The position numbers were made by a program, and so were the translations under genes. The notes beneath the pieces are model-generated. The model searched no databases, had not been told where the DNA came from, and was given only the letters and a program-made list of their open reading frames with translations. A stretch of 64,000 nt of DNA from Alistipes sp. (lineage in GTDB: Bacteria > Bacteroidota > Bacteroidia > Bacteroidales > Rikenellaceae): positions 124,001 to 188,000 of the forward strand of contig JALENN010000010.1 in assembly GCA_022767745.1 (NCBI GenBank), given 5' to 3'. Numbering within the stretch: position 1 is the first letter of the stretch; every line of letters starts with the position of its first letter. Positions 44,283 through 52,916 of the stretch are shown piece by piece.

Positions 44283-45137
44283 CTACGCGCGCTTTACGCG
44301 GCGAAGGAAACACTCTATCGTGTTCTCCATCAGGCAGCAGATAGTCATGGGGCCCACACCTCCCGGCACAGGCGTTATGACCGAAGCCTTGGGCTCGATG
44401 GCAGCAAAATCGACATCGCCGCACAGCTTGCCCGTCTCGGGATCGCGGTTGACACCCACGTCGATTACCACGGCACCCTCCTTGACCATATCGGCCGTAA
44501 CGAACTTGGGACGTCCGATGGCCACTACCAGAATATCGGCGCGGCGCGTAACCTCGCCGAGGTTCTTCGTGCGGCTGTGCGTCATCGTAACGGTGGCGTT
44601 CTCATCCAGCAGCAGCTTCGACACGGGAAGGCCCACGATGTTGCTGCGGCCGATGACAACGGCCTCACGGCCCTGCAACTCAACACCGGCGCTCTTCAAC
44701 ATCTTGATTATACCCTTCGGCGTGCAGGGCAGCGTGCAGGGCTGCTTCTGCCACAGAGCCGCCACATTCAGCGGGTGGAAACCGTCCACATCCTTCGACT
44801 TGTCGATTGCGGCAATGACCTTGTCCTCGTCGATATGCTTGGGCAGTGGCAGCTGCACAAGTATCCCGTCCACCTCGTCATCGGCATTGAGCTCGGCGAT
44901 CATGCCCAGCAGCTCCTCCTCCGAAATGGTATCGGGACGACGTATCGTCGTGTTGCGTATGCCCACCTCGGCCGAGGCCTTGGCCTTGCCCGTGACGTAA
45001 GACACACTTCCCGGATCGTCGCCCACCAGTATTACCACCAGATAGGGCACACGTCCGTACTCGGCGGGGAACGAGGCTACCCGCTCCGCCATCTCGGCCT
45101 TGAGTTTGGCCGACAACTCTTTTCCGCTTATAATCAT
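44283..45137 (-). CDS. folD: Methylenetetrahydrofolate dehydrogenase/cyclohydrolase
   Basis: 284 residues. Makes 10-formyl-THF, the one-carbon donor for PurN and PurH. YVTGKAKASAEVGI holds the catalytic Lys region, VDGILVQLPLP is the FolD signature and VVIGRSNIVGLPVSKLL binds NADP. Last gene of the purine operon, 83 nt after purD; the gap contains a CCGGGCC/GGCCCGG hairpin (45176-45207) without a T-run, perhaps a processing or attenuation site. Confidence 0.95.
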   Translation of the reverse strand: MIISGKELSAKLKAEMAERVASFPAEYGRVPYLVVILVGDDPGSVSYVTGKAKASAEVGIRNTTIRRPDTISEEELLGMIAELNADDEVDGILVQLPLPKHIDEDKVIAAIDKSKDVDGFHPLNVAALWQKQPCTLPCTPKGIIKMLKSAGVELQGREAVVIGRSNIVGLPVSKLLLDENATVTMTHSRTKNLGEVTRRADILVVAIGRPKFVTADMVKEGAVVIDVGVNRDPETGKLCGDVDFAAIEPKASVITPVPGGVGPMTICCLMENTIECFLRRVKRA

Positions 45138-45220
45138 TTCACTTGCTTTTTTTCATTAAACACTCGCTCCGCCATCCGGGCCTGCGCTCCTTCACGGCCG
45201 GGCCCGGCAAAAGGCGGCCG

Positions 45221-46471
45221 CTACTTTCCCGTCAGCGCCCAATGGCCAATGTCGGTACGGTGGAACAGGTTGTCGCACTCGATGCGCGCAACATCGCGCA
45301 GCGCCGCCTCACGTGCCTCGGCAATAGTGGCTCCGCGACCTACGACAAACAGCACACGGCCGCCTGCGGTCACAATCCTGTCGCCGTCGGCCTTCGTACC
45401 CATGTGGTAAACGGCACTCTCGACCTTGTCGAGGCCCTTTATCTCATGTCCCTTCTCGTACGATCCGGGGTAACCCTTCGATGCGAGCACCACACCCAGC
45501 GTGGCAAAGTCGTGCCACTCGGGCTGCGCATCGCCACCCTCGGCCACGGCCCGGAAGATATCGACGATGTCGCTCTTCAGGCGCGGCAGCACCACCTCCG
45601 TCTCGGGATCGCCGAAGCGGGCGTTGAACTCAATGACCTTGATGCCCTGCGGCGTCTTCATAAGGCCGCCGTACAGCACACCCTCGAACGGACAACCCTC
45701 GGCCACCATCGCGGCAGCCGTCGGCTTCAGGATATGTTCCAGTGCGTACGCCTCGTCCTCGGCCGTGATGAACGGCAGGGGCGAGTATGCGCCCATACCT
45801 CCTGTATTGGGGCCCATGTCGCCGTCGTAGGCACGCTTGTGATCCTGCGCCAGCACCATGGGCCACACCTTCGTTTCCGATACGAAACACATGAACGAGA
45901 ACTCGGGACCCGTAAGGAACTCCTCCACGACGACTCGTCCCTGACCGAACTTGTTGTCGAGCAGCATGTCGCGCAGAGCCTCGTCGGCCTGCTCCTGCGT
46001 CTCGGCTATGACTACGCCCTTGCCTGCGGCCAGGCCGTCATACTTGAGCACCGTGGGCAGCGGCCCCGCCTTGACATAGGCCGAAGCCTCGGCATAGTTG
46101 TCGAAGGTGCGGAACGCCGCCGTAGGAATGTCGTACTTGCGCATGAGCTCCTTGGCGAAATCCTTGCTGCTCTCAATACGCGTAGCGGCCTTCGTGGGGC
46201 CGAATATCGACAGTCCCGCAGCACGGAATACATCCGTCACACCTGCCGCCAGCGCCGCCTCGGGCCCTACGACCGTAAGGTCGATGCCCTTCTCAAGGGC
46301 GAAGTCGCGCAGACGCTCGACCTCAGTATCCTTTATGGCCACACACTCGGCCTGACGTGCGATGCCGGCATTACCCGGTGCGCAATATATCTTCTCGGCC
46401 TGCGGCGAACGCGACAGCGCGTCGACAATGGCGTGCTCGCGGCCGCCGCCGCCAATGACCAGAATCTTCAT
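45221..46471 (-). CDS. purD: Phosphoribosylamine-glycine ligase
   Basis: 416 residues, ATP-grasp. Joins glycine to phosphoribosylamine giving GAR. ILVIGGGGREHAIVDALSRS opens the chain; GPNTGGMGAYSP, LKYDGLAAGKGVVIA and EFNARFGDPETEVVLPR are PurD hallmarks. 5 nt after purH in the operon. Confidence 0.96.
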   Translation of the reverse strand: MKILVIGGGGREHAIVDALSRSPQAEKIYCAPGNAGIARQAECVAIKDTEVERLRDFALEKGIDLTVVGPEAALAAGVTDVFRAAGLSIFGPTKAATRIESSKDFAKELMRKYDIPTAAFRTFDNYAEASAYVKAGPLPTVLKYDGLAAGKGVVIAETQEQADEALRDMLLDNKFGQGRVVVEEFLTGPEFSFMCFVSETKVWPMVLAQDHKRAYDGDMGPNTGGMGAYSPLPFITAEDEAYALEHILKPTAAAMVAEGCPFEGVLYGGLMKTPQGIKVIEFNARFGDPETEVVLPRLKSDIVDIFRAVAEGGDAQPEWHDFATLGVVLASKGYPGSYEKGHEIKGLDKVESAVYHMGTKADGDRIVTAGGRVLFVVGRGATIAEAREAALRDVARIECDNLFHRTDIGHWALTGK

Positions 46472-46476
46472 ATCCG

Positions 46477-48006
46477 TTAGTGCTTGAAGTGGCGCTCGCC
46501 GGTGAATACCATGGTGATACCATTCTCGTCGGCACGCTTCACCGAATCCTCGTCACGGATGCTGCCGCCTGGCTGTACGATGGCCGTCACGCCATACTCG
46601 GCCGCCATGGCAACCGTATCGTCGAAGGGGAAGAAACCGTCCGACGCCAGCACCAGATCCTTGTCAAAGCCTGCAGCCTTGGCCTGCTTGAGAGCAATCT
46701 CGGCCGAACCCACGCGGTTCATCTGGCCCGCACCGACGCCCAGCGTACGGCCGTCCTTTACAACGACGATAGCGTTCGACTTGACATGCTTTACGACCTT
46801 CCAGCCGAAGTTCATGTCGGCCAGCTGCCCGGCCGTGGGCTTTGCAGCCGTAACGCACTTGTCGGCCACAACCTCAGCGGTCTGACGGTCGAGCTCCTGC
46901 ACCAGCAGGCCGCCGTTGACGCTCACATACTGCTTCTCGACACGCTCGTCGCGGCTCATGTCCACCTGCAGCAGACGCAGGTTCTTCTTCGTGCACAGCA
47001 CCTCGAGTGCGCCCTCCGAGAACGACGGGGCCATGATGATCTCCAGGAATATGGGCTTCATCAGCTCGGCCGTCTCGCGCGTAACCTCGCGGTTTACGGC
47101 AACGATGCCGCCGAAGATGCTCACCTTGTCGGCCTCATAAGCCTTCGTCCACGCATCCTTCACGTCCGTACCCACGGCAGCACCGCAGGGATTCATGTGC
47201 TTCAGGCCCACGCAGAACGGCTCGTCGAACTCGCGCACGATGCACAGCGCGGCATTGGCATCCTGAATGTTGTTGTACGACAGCTCCTTGCCGTTGAGCT
47301 GCTTTGCCGTAGCCAGCGAATAGGCTCCGGCATCGGCGCTGCGGTAGAACTTGGCCTGCTGGTGCGGGTTCTCGCCGTAGCGGAGTGACTGCACCAGATC
47401 AAAATCGAGGAAGAGCTTCTCGTTCAGGCCGGCCTTATCGCGCAGGTACGACGCAATGCACGAATCGTAGAGAGCCGTATGTGTAAACGCCTTGGCTGAG
47501 AGCTGCAGACGCGTTTCCAACGTGGTGTTGCCCGTCGACTCGATCTGTGCCAGGATGGTGTCATAGTCGGCCGGATCGCATACCACCGTCACATCCTTGT
47601 AGTTCTTGGCGGCGCTGCGCAGCATCGACGGACCGCCGATGTCGATATTCTCGATGGCATCCTCCATCGTAACATCGGGCTTGGCGATGGTCTGGCGGAA
47701 CGGATAGAGGTTCACGCACACCATGTCGATGAACTCGATGCCGTTCTCCTTCAGGGCCTCGAGGTGGCTCGGGTCGTCACGGCGCGCCAGCAGTCCGCCG
47801 TGCACCTTGGGGTGCAGCGTCTTCACGCGGCCATCGCATATCTCGGGGAATCCCGTCACATCGCTTATGTTTATCACCTCCACGCCCTTCTCGCGCAGCA
47901 GCTTCATCGTACCGCCCGTGGCGATAATCTCCCAGCCGGCAGAGCGCAGACGCTGTGCAAACTCCACAACGCCGCTCTTGTCGCTGACACTGATCAATGC
48001 TCTCAT
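46477..48006 (-). CDS. purH: Bifunctional AICAR formyltransferase/IMP cyclohydrolase
   Basis: 509 residues. Last two steps to IMP. The N-terminal third is the cyclohydrolase (ALISVSDKSGVVEFAQRL, TLHPKVHGGLLARRD). The rest is the transformylase, with the Lys-His pair in FCVGLKHMNPCGAAVG and the C-terminal GGSIRDEDSVKRADE. 16 nt after purN. Confidence 0.96.
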   Translation of the reverse strand: MRALISVSDKSGVVEFAQRLRSAGWEIIATGGTMKLLREKGVEVINISDVTGFPEICDGRVKTLHPKVHGGLLARRDDPSHLEALKENGIEFIDMVCVNLYPFRQTIAKPDVTMEDAIENIDIGGPSMLRSAAKNYKDVTVVCDPADYDTILAQIESTGNTTLETRLQLSAKAFTHTALYDSCIASYLRDKAGLNEKLFLDFDLVQSLRYGENPHQQAKFYRSADAGAYSLATAKQLNGKELSYNNIQDANAALCIVREFDEPFCVGLKHMNPCGAAVGTDVKDAWTKAYEADKVSIFGGIVAVNREVTRETAELMKPIFLEIIMAPSFSEGALEVLCTKKNLRLLQVDMSRDERVEKQYVSVNGGLLVQELDRQTAEVVADKCVTAAKPTAGQLADMNFGWKVVKHVKSNAIVVVKDGRTLGVGAGQMNRVGSAEIALKQAKAAGFDKDLVLASDGFFPFDDTVAMAAEYGVTAIVQPGGSIRDEDSVKRADENGITMVFTGERHFKH

Positions 48007-48022
48007 ATCAAAATATTTTATG

Positions 48023-48592
48023 CTATTTCAACAATTTATTTATCGTATCTATATACAGTTCATGCTCGACGGCATGCACCGCCGCCGTGAGTTCGTCGAT
48101 GTCGTCGCCATCGTAGGGCACGGCCCGCTGGGCTATGATGCGGCCCCCGTCCAACGTCTCGTCGACATAGTGTATCGTGGCACCGAAAACCTTGACGCCA
48201 TACTCCAAAGCCTGTTCGATGGCATGCGCACCCTTGAACGACGGCAGCAGCGACGGATGCAGGTTGATGATGCGCCCACGGTAAGCCTCCAGCAGTGTTT
48301 CGCCAACAATACGCATATACCCCGCAAGGCATATCAGCTCGACGCCCGCCTCTTGGCAGCGTGCGACTATCTCGCGTTCGAAATCGGCCTTCGACGCATA
48401 ATCCCTGGGCGTGAATACAAAGCTGTCGACACCCATCGCGCGAGCGACCTTGCATACGCGCGCCGCAGGCTTGTCGCACACCATCAGGGCCACGTCGGCA
48501 TCGATGCGGCCCGCGGCCGCAGCCTGCGCTATGGCCTCGAAGTTAGAGCCGTAGCCGCTTGCGAAGACGGCAATCCTGTGTTTTCCCGCCAT
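48023..48592 (-). CDS. purN: Phosphoribosylglycinamide formyltransferase (10-formyl-THF dependent)
   Basis: 189 residues. FASGYGSNFEAIAQAAAAG binds the phosphoribosyl group; the catalytic Asn-His-Asp are in INLHPSLLPSFKGAHAI and HYVDETLDGGRII. Performs the same step as PurT. 6 nt after purM. Confidence 0.95.
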   Translation of the reverse strand: MAGKHRIAVFASGYGSNFEAIAQAAAAGRIDADVALMVCDKPAARVCKVARAMGVDSFVFTPRDYASKADFEREIVARCQEAGVELICLAGYMRIVGETLLEAYRGRIINLHPSLLPSFKGAHAIEQALEYGVKVFGATIHYVDETLDGGRIIAQRAVPYDGDDIDELTAAVHAVEHELYIDTINKLLK

Positions 48593-48598
48593 GGGCCG

Positions 48599-49624
48599 CT
48601 ACTTTACCGTTACGCCCTCGCCGGCGACGATACGACCTATGACCGAAGCACGCTCGCCGTGCGATGCAAGTATCTCGATCGCCTGCTGCGCCTGCGAAGC
48701 GTCCAGCGCGATGACCATGCCGATACCCATGTTGAAGATGTTGAACATCTCGCGGTGCGACACCTTGCCGTACTTCTCCAGGAAACGGAACACGGGCAGG
48801 ATCTCCCACGTGCCCTCGTCGATCTCGATACCCTGGCCCTCGCTCACGATGCGCGGGATGTTCTCGTCGAAACCGCCGCCCGTGATGTGGCTGATGCCGT
48901 GCACGTCGCAGTTGCGGATAACGTCCAGCACCTGCTTTACGTATATCTTCGTGGGCGTAAGCAGAACCTCGCCCAGAGGCTTGCCCGGCAGATCGGGATG
49001 CTCCTCATGCAGGTTGAAGCCGTTGTCGGCAACGATCTTGCGCACGAGGCCGAAACCGTTCGAATGCACGCCCGTAGAGGCTATGCCCACCAGCACGTCA
49101 CCCACCTTGACCTTCGAGCCGTCGATCAGGCGCGAACGCTCGACAACGCCGCACGTAAAGCCCGCGATGTCGTACTCGCCGTCGCCGTACATGCCCGGCA
49201 TCTCGGCCGTCTCGCCGCCCACAAGGGCGCAACCGGCCTGACGGCAGCCCTCGGCAACACCTGCAACGATGGCCTCGATCTTGGCCGGCTCGTTATGGCC
49301 GACGGCCACATAGTCGAGGAAGAGCAGCGGCTCGGCACCCTGTGCCAGCACATCGTTCACGCACATGGCCACGGCATCGATACCGATCGTATCGTGCTTG
49401 TCCATCTCGAAGGCGATCTTGAGTTTGGTGCCGACGCCGTCGGTACCGCTCACCAGAATGGGCTCCTTGACATTGAGCGACGCCAGGTCGAACATGCCGC
49501 CGAAGGCGCCTATGTTGCCCATGACACCCGGGCGCGAGGTAGAAGCCACGTGCGACTTGATTCTGCGCACCACTTCGTATCCGGCTTCGAGATTCACGCC
49601 GGCCTTTTCATAACTTACAGCCAT
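48599..49624 (-). CDS. purM: Phosphoribosylformylglycinamidine cyclo-ligase
   Basis: 341 residues. Closes the imidazole ring to give [22 protein letters not shown] at the start, [29 protein letters not shown] and [15 protein letters not shown] are family signatures. 18 nt after purF. Confidence 0.96.
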   Translation of the reverse strand: MAVSYEKAGVNLEAGYEVVRRIKSHVASTSRPGVMGNIGAFGGMFDLASLNVKEPILVSGTDGVGTKLKIAFEMDKHDTIGIDAVAMCVNDVLAQGAEPLLFLDYVAVGHNEPAKIEAIVAGVAEGCRQAGCALVGGETAEMPGMYGDGEYDIAGFTCGVVERSRLIDGSKVKVGDVLVGIASTGVHSNGFGLVRKIVADNGFNLHEEHPDLPGKPLGEVLLTPTKIYVKQVLDVIRNCDVHGISHITGGGFDENIPRIVSEGQGIEIDEGTWEILPVFRFLEKYGKVSHREMFNIFNMGIGMVIALDASQAQQAIEILASHGERASVIGRIVAGEGVTVK

Positions 49625-49642
49625 AACTTATATGTTTTTGTA

Positions 49643-51085
49643 TTAAAATTTTCCATCCTTGTTTGCCTCCTCCAGCGTCGAGTACAGCGCCGTAGGATAC
49701 TTGCCGTTGAAACATGCCAGGCACATGTCGTTGCGCGCCTGCGCCGCCTTGAACAGAGCCTCCTCCGAAATGAAGGCCAGCGAGTCGGCCCCGATGATCT
49801 TCCTCACCTCGTCCACACTCTTGCGGGCACACAGCAACTCGTCGTATGTCGATATGTCCACGCCGTAGAAGCACGGATGCGTAATAGGGGGGCTGGCTAT
49901 ACGTACATGCACCTCCGTGGCACCCGCCTCGTGCAGCATGTCGACTATGCGTTTCGACGTAGTGCCGCGCACGATCGAGTCGTCGATCAGCACCACGCGT
50001 TTGCCCCTGACTATACTCTTTACGGCCGACAGCTTCATCTTCACACCCTTCTCGCGCAGTGCCTGCGAGGGCTGGATGAACGTACGGCCCACATACTTGT
50101 TCTTTATAAGGCCCATCTCGTAAGGCAGGCCGCCCTCCTCGCTGTATCCCATCGCAGCGCTGAGGCTCGAATCGGGCACGCCGACCACTATGTCGGCCTC
50201 CGCCGGGGCCTCGCGCCACAGCAGCCGTCCCGTCTCCTTGCGGAAAGCGTGGACGTTGCACCCCTCGATGTCGCTGTCGGGACGCGAGAAGTAGATATAC
50301 TCCATGGCGCACATCTTGTGCCGCTTGTACTGCGAGTAGTCGTTGCTGCGGACGCCGTGGTGGTCGAGCGAGATTATCTCGCCGGGGGCGATGTCGCGCA
50401 CGAACTCCGCGCCTATGACATCGAAGGCACACGTCTCGCTGCTCACGACCCAGCCTCCGTTCAACCTGCCCAGCGACAGCGGGCGCAACCCGTACTTGTC
50501 ACGGCAGGCATATATACGTCGCGGTGTCATGATAAGGAATGCAAACGCACCCTCGATCATGTTCAGCGCGTCGATAATGGCATCGAGGCGTTGCGCCTCG
50601 TGGTTGTTCTTCTTTATGAGGTGCGCCAGTATCTCGCTGTCGGAGGTCGAGTGGAAAAGGCTTCCGTTCTCCTCGAGATAGTGCCGCAACTGCTCCGAGT
50701 TTACTATGTTGCCGTTATGCGCCAGCGCGAAGTTACCCGTATGGTGGCGGAACGTAAAGGGCTGGACATTGTCCAAGCCGCCGCCTCCGGCCGTCGAGTA
50801 ACGCACATGGCCTATGGCCACCGATCCGGGCAGGCGGTCGAGCTTATCCTTCGAGAACACCTCCGTCACCAGACCGAGACCCTTCTCGCGGTGCATCTCC
50901 TCGCCGTCGAAGGTGACGATTCCGCACCCTTCCTGTCCGCGGTGCTGCAGGCTGTGCAGCGCATAGTAGGTTATGGATGCGGCATCGGGCACATTGAAGG
51001 CACCGAAGACACCGCACTCCTCATGCAAAGAGCCGAATATTTGCCTCTCCATCATCTCCGAATCCATAACATAATCATTTTTCAT
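49643..51085 (-). CDS. purF: Amidophosphoribosyltransferase
   Basis: 480 residues. First committed step: PRPP plus glutamine to phosphoribosylamine. The glutaminase Cys is in HEECGVFGAFNV, preceded by about 22 residues that would be a propeptide removed to expose Cys1. HSLQHRGQEGCGI follows, and the PRPP loop is VVLIDDSIVRGTTSKRIV. The start could be either of the first two Met residues (six apart). Confidence 0.95.
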   Translation of the reverse strand: MKNDYVMDSEMMERQIFGSLHEECGVFGAFNVPDAASITYYALHSLQHRGQEGCGIVTFDGEEMHREKGLGLVTEVFSKDKLDRLPGSVAIGHVRYSTAGGGGLDNVQPFTFRHHTGNFALAHNGNIVNSEQLRHYLEENGSLFHSTSDSEILAHLIKKNNHEAQRLDAIIDALNMIEGAFAFLIMTPRRIYACRDKYGLRPLSLGRLNGGWVVSSETCAFDVIGAEFVRDIAPGEIISLDHHGVRSNDYSQYKRHKMCAMEYIYFSRPDSDIEGCNVHAFRKETGRLLWREAPAEADIVVGVPDSSLSAAMGYSEEGGLPYEMGLIKNKYVGRTFIQPSQALREKGVKMKLSAVKSIVRGKRVVLIDDSIVRGTTSKRIVDMLHEAGATEVHVRIASPPITHPCFYGVDISTYDELLCARKSVDEVRKIIGADSLAFISEEALFKAAQARNDMCLACFNGKYPTALYSTLEEANKDGKF

Positions 51086-51167
51086 TCCGCCACGCCTCCG
51101 CCATCACGTCGGCATGGTCTTTCCGGCACCCGCCTGCATGCTTCATTTACAGCAGCCCCACGGGCCC

Positions 51168-51887
51168 CTACTCAGCCTTAAGGCTCTCAAGGCGCGAGTA
51201 TATCTCCTCATAGGCCTCGATAACGTGGCCCAGATCGCGGCGGAAACGGTCCTTGTCGAGTTTATCGCCCGTCTTCATGTCCCACAGACGGCATGTATCG
51301 GGGCTTATCTCGTCGGCCAGGATAATGCGTCCGTCGCCCGTACGGCCGAACTCTATCTTGAAGTCCACCAGCGTAACCCCGACACGGGCAAAGAGACTCT
51401 TCAGCGCATCGTTTATCTTCGCCGCCATGTCGTATATGCCTCGCAGCTCGTCGTAGGTGACGATACCCAGCGCCACGGCATGGTGGTCGTTGATGAGCGG
51501 GTCGCCCAACTCGTCGGCCTTGTAGCATATGTCGTAAATCACGTTCGAGGGTCGCGTACCCTCCTCCAGCCCGAGCCGTTTGGCCATCGATCCCGCCACT
51601 ACATTGCGGACGATCACCTCAATGGGGATAATCTCTACGCGGCGGCACAACTGGTCGCGATCGTCCAGCATCGCAATATAGTGGTTCTCGATACCGGCAT
51701 CGCGCAGATACCCGAAGATGAAGGCCGAGATACGGTTGTTGTAGACACCCTTGTTGGCGATGATCGCCTTTTTCACGTTGTTGAAGGCCGTAGCGGCATC
51801 CGTATAGCGGATGACGACACGGTCTGCGTCATCGGTCAGGTATATCTGCTTGGCCTTGCCCTCGTAAAGCATCTCAAGCTGTTTCAT
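51168..51887 (-). CDS. purC: SAICAR synthetase
   Basis: 239 residues. Joins aspartate to CAIR. MLYEGKAKQIYLTDD at the start, VRNVVAGSMAKRLGLEEGT, and LVDFKIEFGR with ILADEISPDTCRLWD are the PurC signatures. 40 nt after the phosphatase-like gene and 82 nt before purF. Confidence 0.96.
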   Translation of the reverse strand: MKQLEMLYEGKAKQIYLTDDADRVVIRYTDAATAFNNVKKAIIANKGVYNNRISAFIFGYLRDAGIENHYIAMLDDRDQLCRRVEIIPIEVIVRNVVAGSMAKRLGLEEGTRPSNVIYDICYKADELGDPLINDHHAVALGIVTYDELRGIYDMAAKINDALKSLFARVGVTLVDFKIEFGRTGDGRIILADEISPDTCRLWDMKTGDKLDKDRFRRDLGHVIEAYEEIYSRLESLKAE

Positions 51888-51927
51888 CGTCTATCCGAAC
51901 AGTACGTTTATACGTTGTTGTCTGAAT

Positions 51928-52914
51928 TTACCTTATCACAAAATCAACCAGTATGGGCAGGTGGTCCGACGGGCGGTGGAAACGCGTCGCCTCGTCACGT
52001 ACCGGGTCGCGCGTATAGTCGTCCTCGACCACATACGCGTCGCTTATGCCGCCATAGAGGTCGGGCGTACAATACACATAGTCGATGCGCGCCTTGCCGT
52101 AGGTCGTGGTGTGGAACTCTCCCGCGAAACGGTCGCCTATGATATCCACATATGGCGTGTTGTGCAGGATGTAGTCGTGCACCATAAGGCGCGTATCGCC
52201 TTCGGGATACTTGTAGAACCAGTTGTCCTTCGGCGAACGCGAGTTGAAGTCGCCCATCATCATCCAGTAGCCGCGCTCCGTCTCGGGAGCAGCCAGGATC
52301 GTATGTCCGCAGATGTACTCCATCTCCATACGGCGGTAACGGTCGCCGCCGTGCTCGGCCTTGCTCGCCTCGCGGTCAACGGCACGGTAGGCATACGCCT
52401 GCGGCCATGTGTGCAGCGTGACGATATTCACCTCGCGGCCGCCGCACTCGATGCGCGCATGGCATGCGCCGTGCGTCACCACGCTGTCGGGCTCCTCGCC
52501 CACGATGTCGAGCACCTTCTCGATCGGGTACTTCGACGTTATCACCTGGGGATAGTTGTCACGGTGTCCGCTCTTCACCCAGTATGAGTGGCCGTAGCGC
52601 TCCGCCAGCTCACCCCAATTGTCGGGCAGGTAACGCTGCTCCTTGGCACAGGCCTTGTTGGTGCCATCTTCATAGATGGTCTGCGCCTCGCACCAGACAC
52701 ACACGTCGGGATCGTAACGCTTGACCCACTCAACGAAGTTGTCGTAGTTGTTGCCCTGGTCGTCCCACATGCCGTTCTGTATATTCCAGTATAGCACGCG
52801 CAACGGCGTCTCGCGCCGGCAGCCGCCGCATAAAGCCGCAACGGCTACTGTCGCCGCCACCGCCACGACGAACGACAGGCGGCGCAACACTACGGTCATG
52901 ACACCACGTCGCAT
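51928..52914 (-). CDS. Exported endonuclease/exonuclease/phosphatase (EEP) family protein inside the purine operon
   Basis: 328 residues. N-terminal leader (RRLSFVVAVAATVAVAALCG then Cys) suggests a lipoprotein. The EEP fold is complete: VLYWNIQNGMWDD, CEAQTIYED with the metal Glu, MMMGDFNSRSPKD, ARIDYVYCTPDLY, and FHRPSDHLPILVDF with the catalytic Asp-His. Relatives cleave nucleic acids, inositol phosphates or sphingomyelin. It starts 2 nt after the purL stop and precedes purC by 40 nt, so it is co-transcribed with purine synthesis genes. A link, such as salvage of extracellular nucleic acid or nucleotides, is plausible but unproven. Confidence 0.85.
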   Translation of the reverse strand: MRRGVMTVVLRRLSFVVAVAATVAVAALCGGCRRETPLRVLYWNIQNGMWDDQGNNYDNFVEWVKRYDPDVCVWCEAQTIYEDGTNKACAKEQRYLPDNWGELAERYGHSYWVKSGHRDNYPQVITSKYPIEKVLDIVGEEPDSVVTHGACHARIECGGREVNIVTLHTWPQAYAYRAVDREASKAEHGGDRYRRMEMEYICGHTILAAPETERGYWMMMGDFNSRSPKDNWFYKYPEGDTRLMVHDYILHNTPYVDIIGDRFAGEFHTTTYGKARIDYVYCTPDLYGGISDAYVVEDDYTRDPVRDEATRFHRPSDHLPILVDFVIR

Positions 52915-52916
52915 AA

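Noticed and set aside
47723..51181. A 1152-codon open frame on the plus strand
   Set aside because: It lies opposite purH, purN, purM and purF, all with complete catalytic motifs. High G+C third positions keep the antisense frame open; the product is low-complexity and matches no family.
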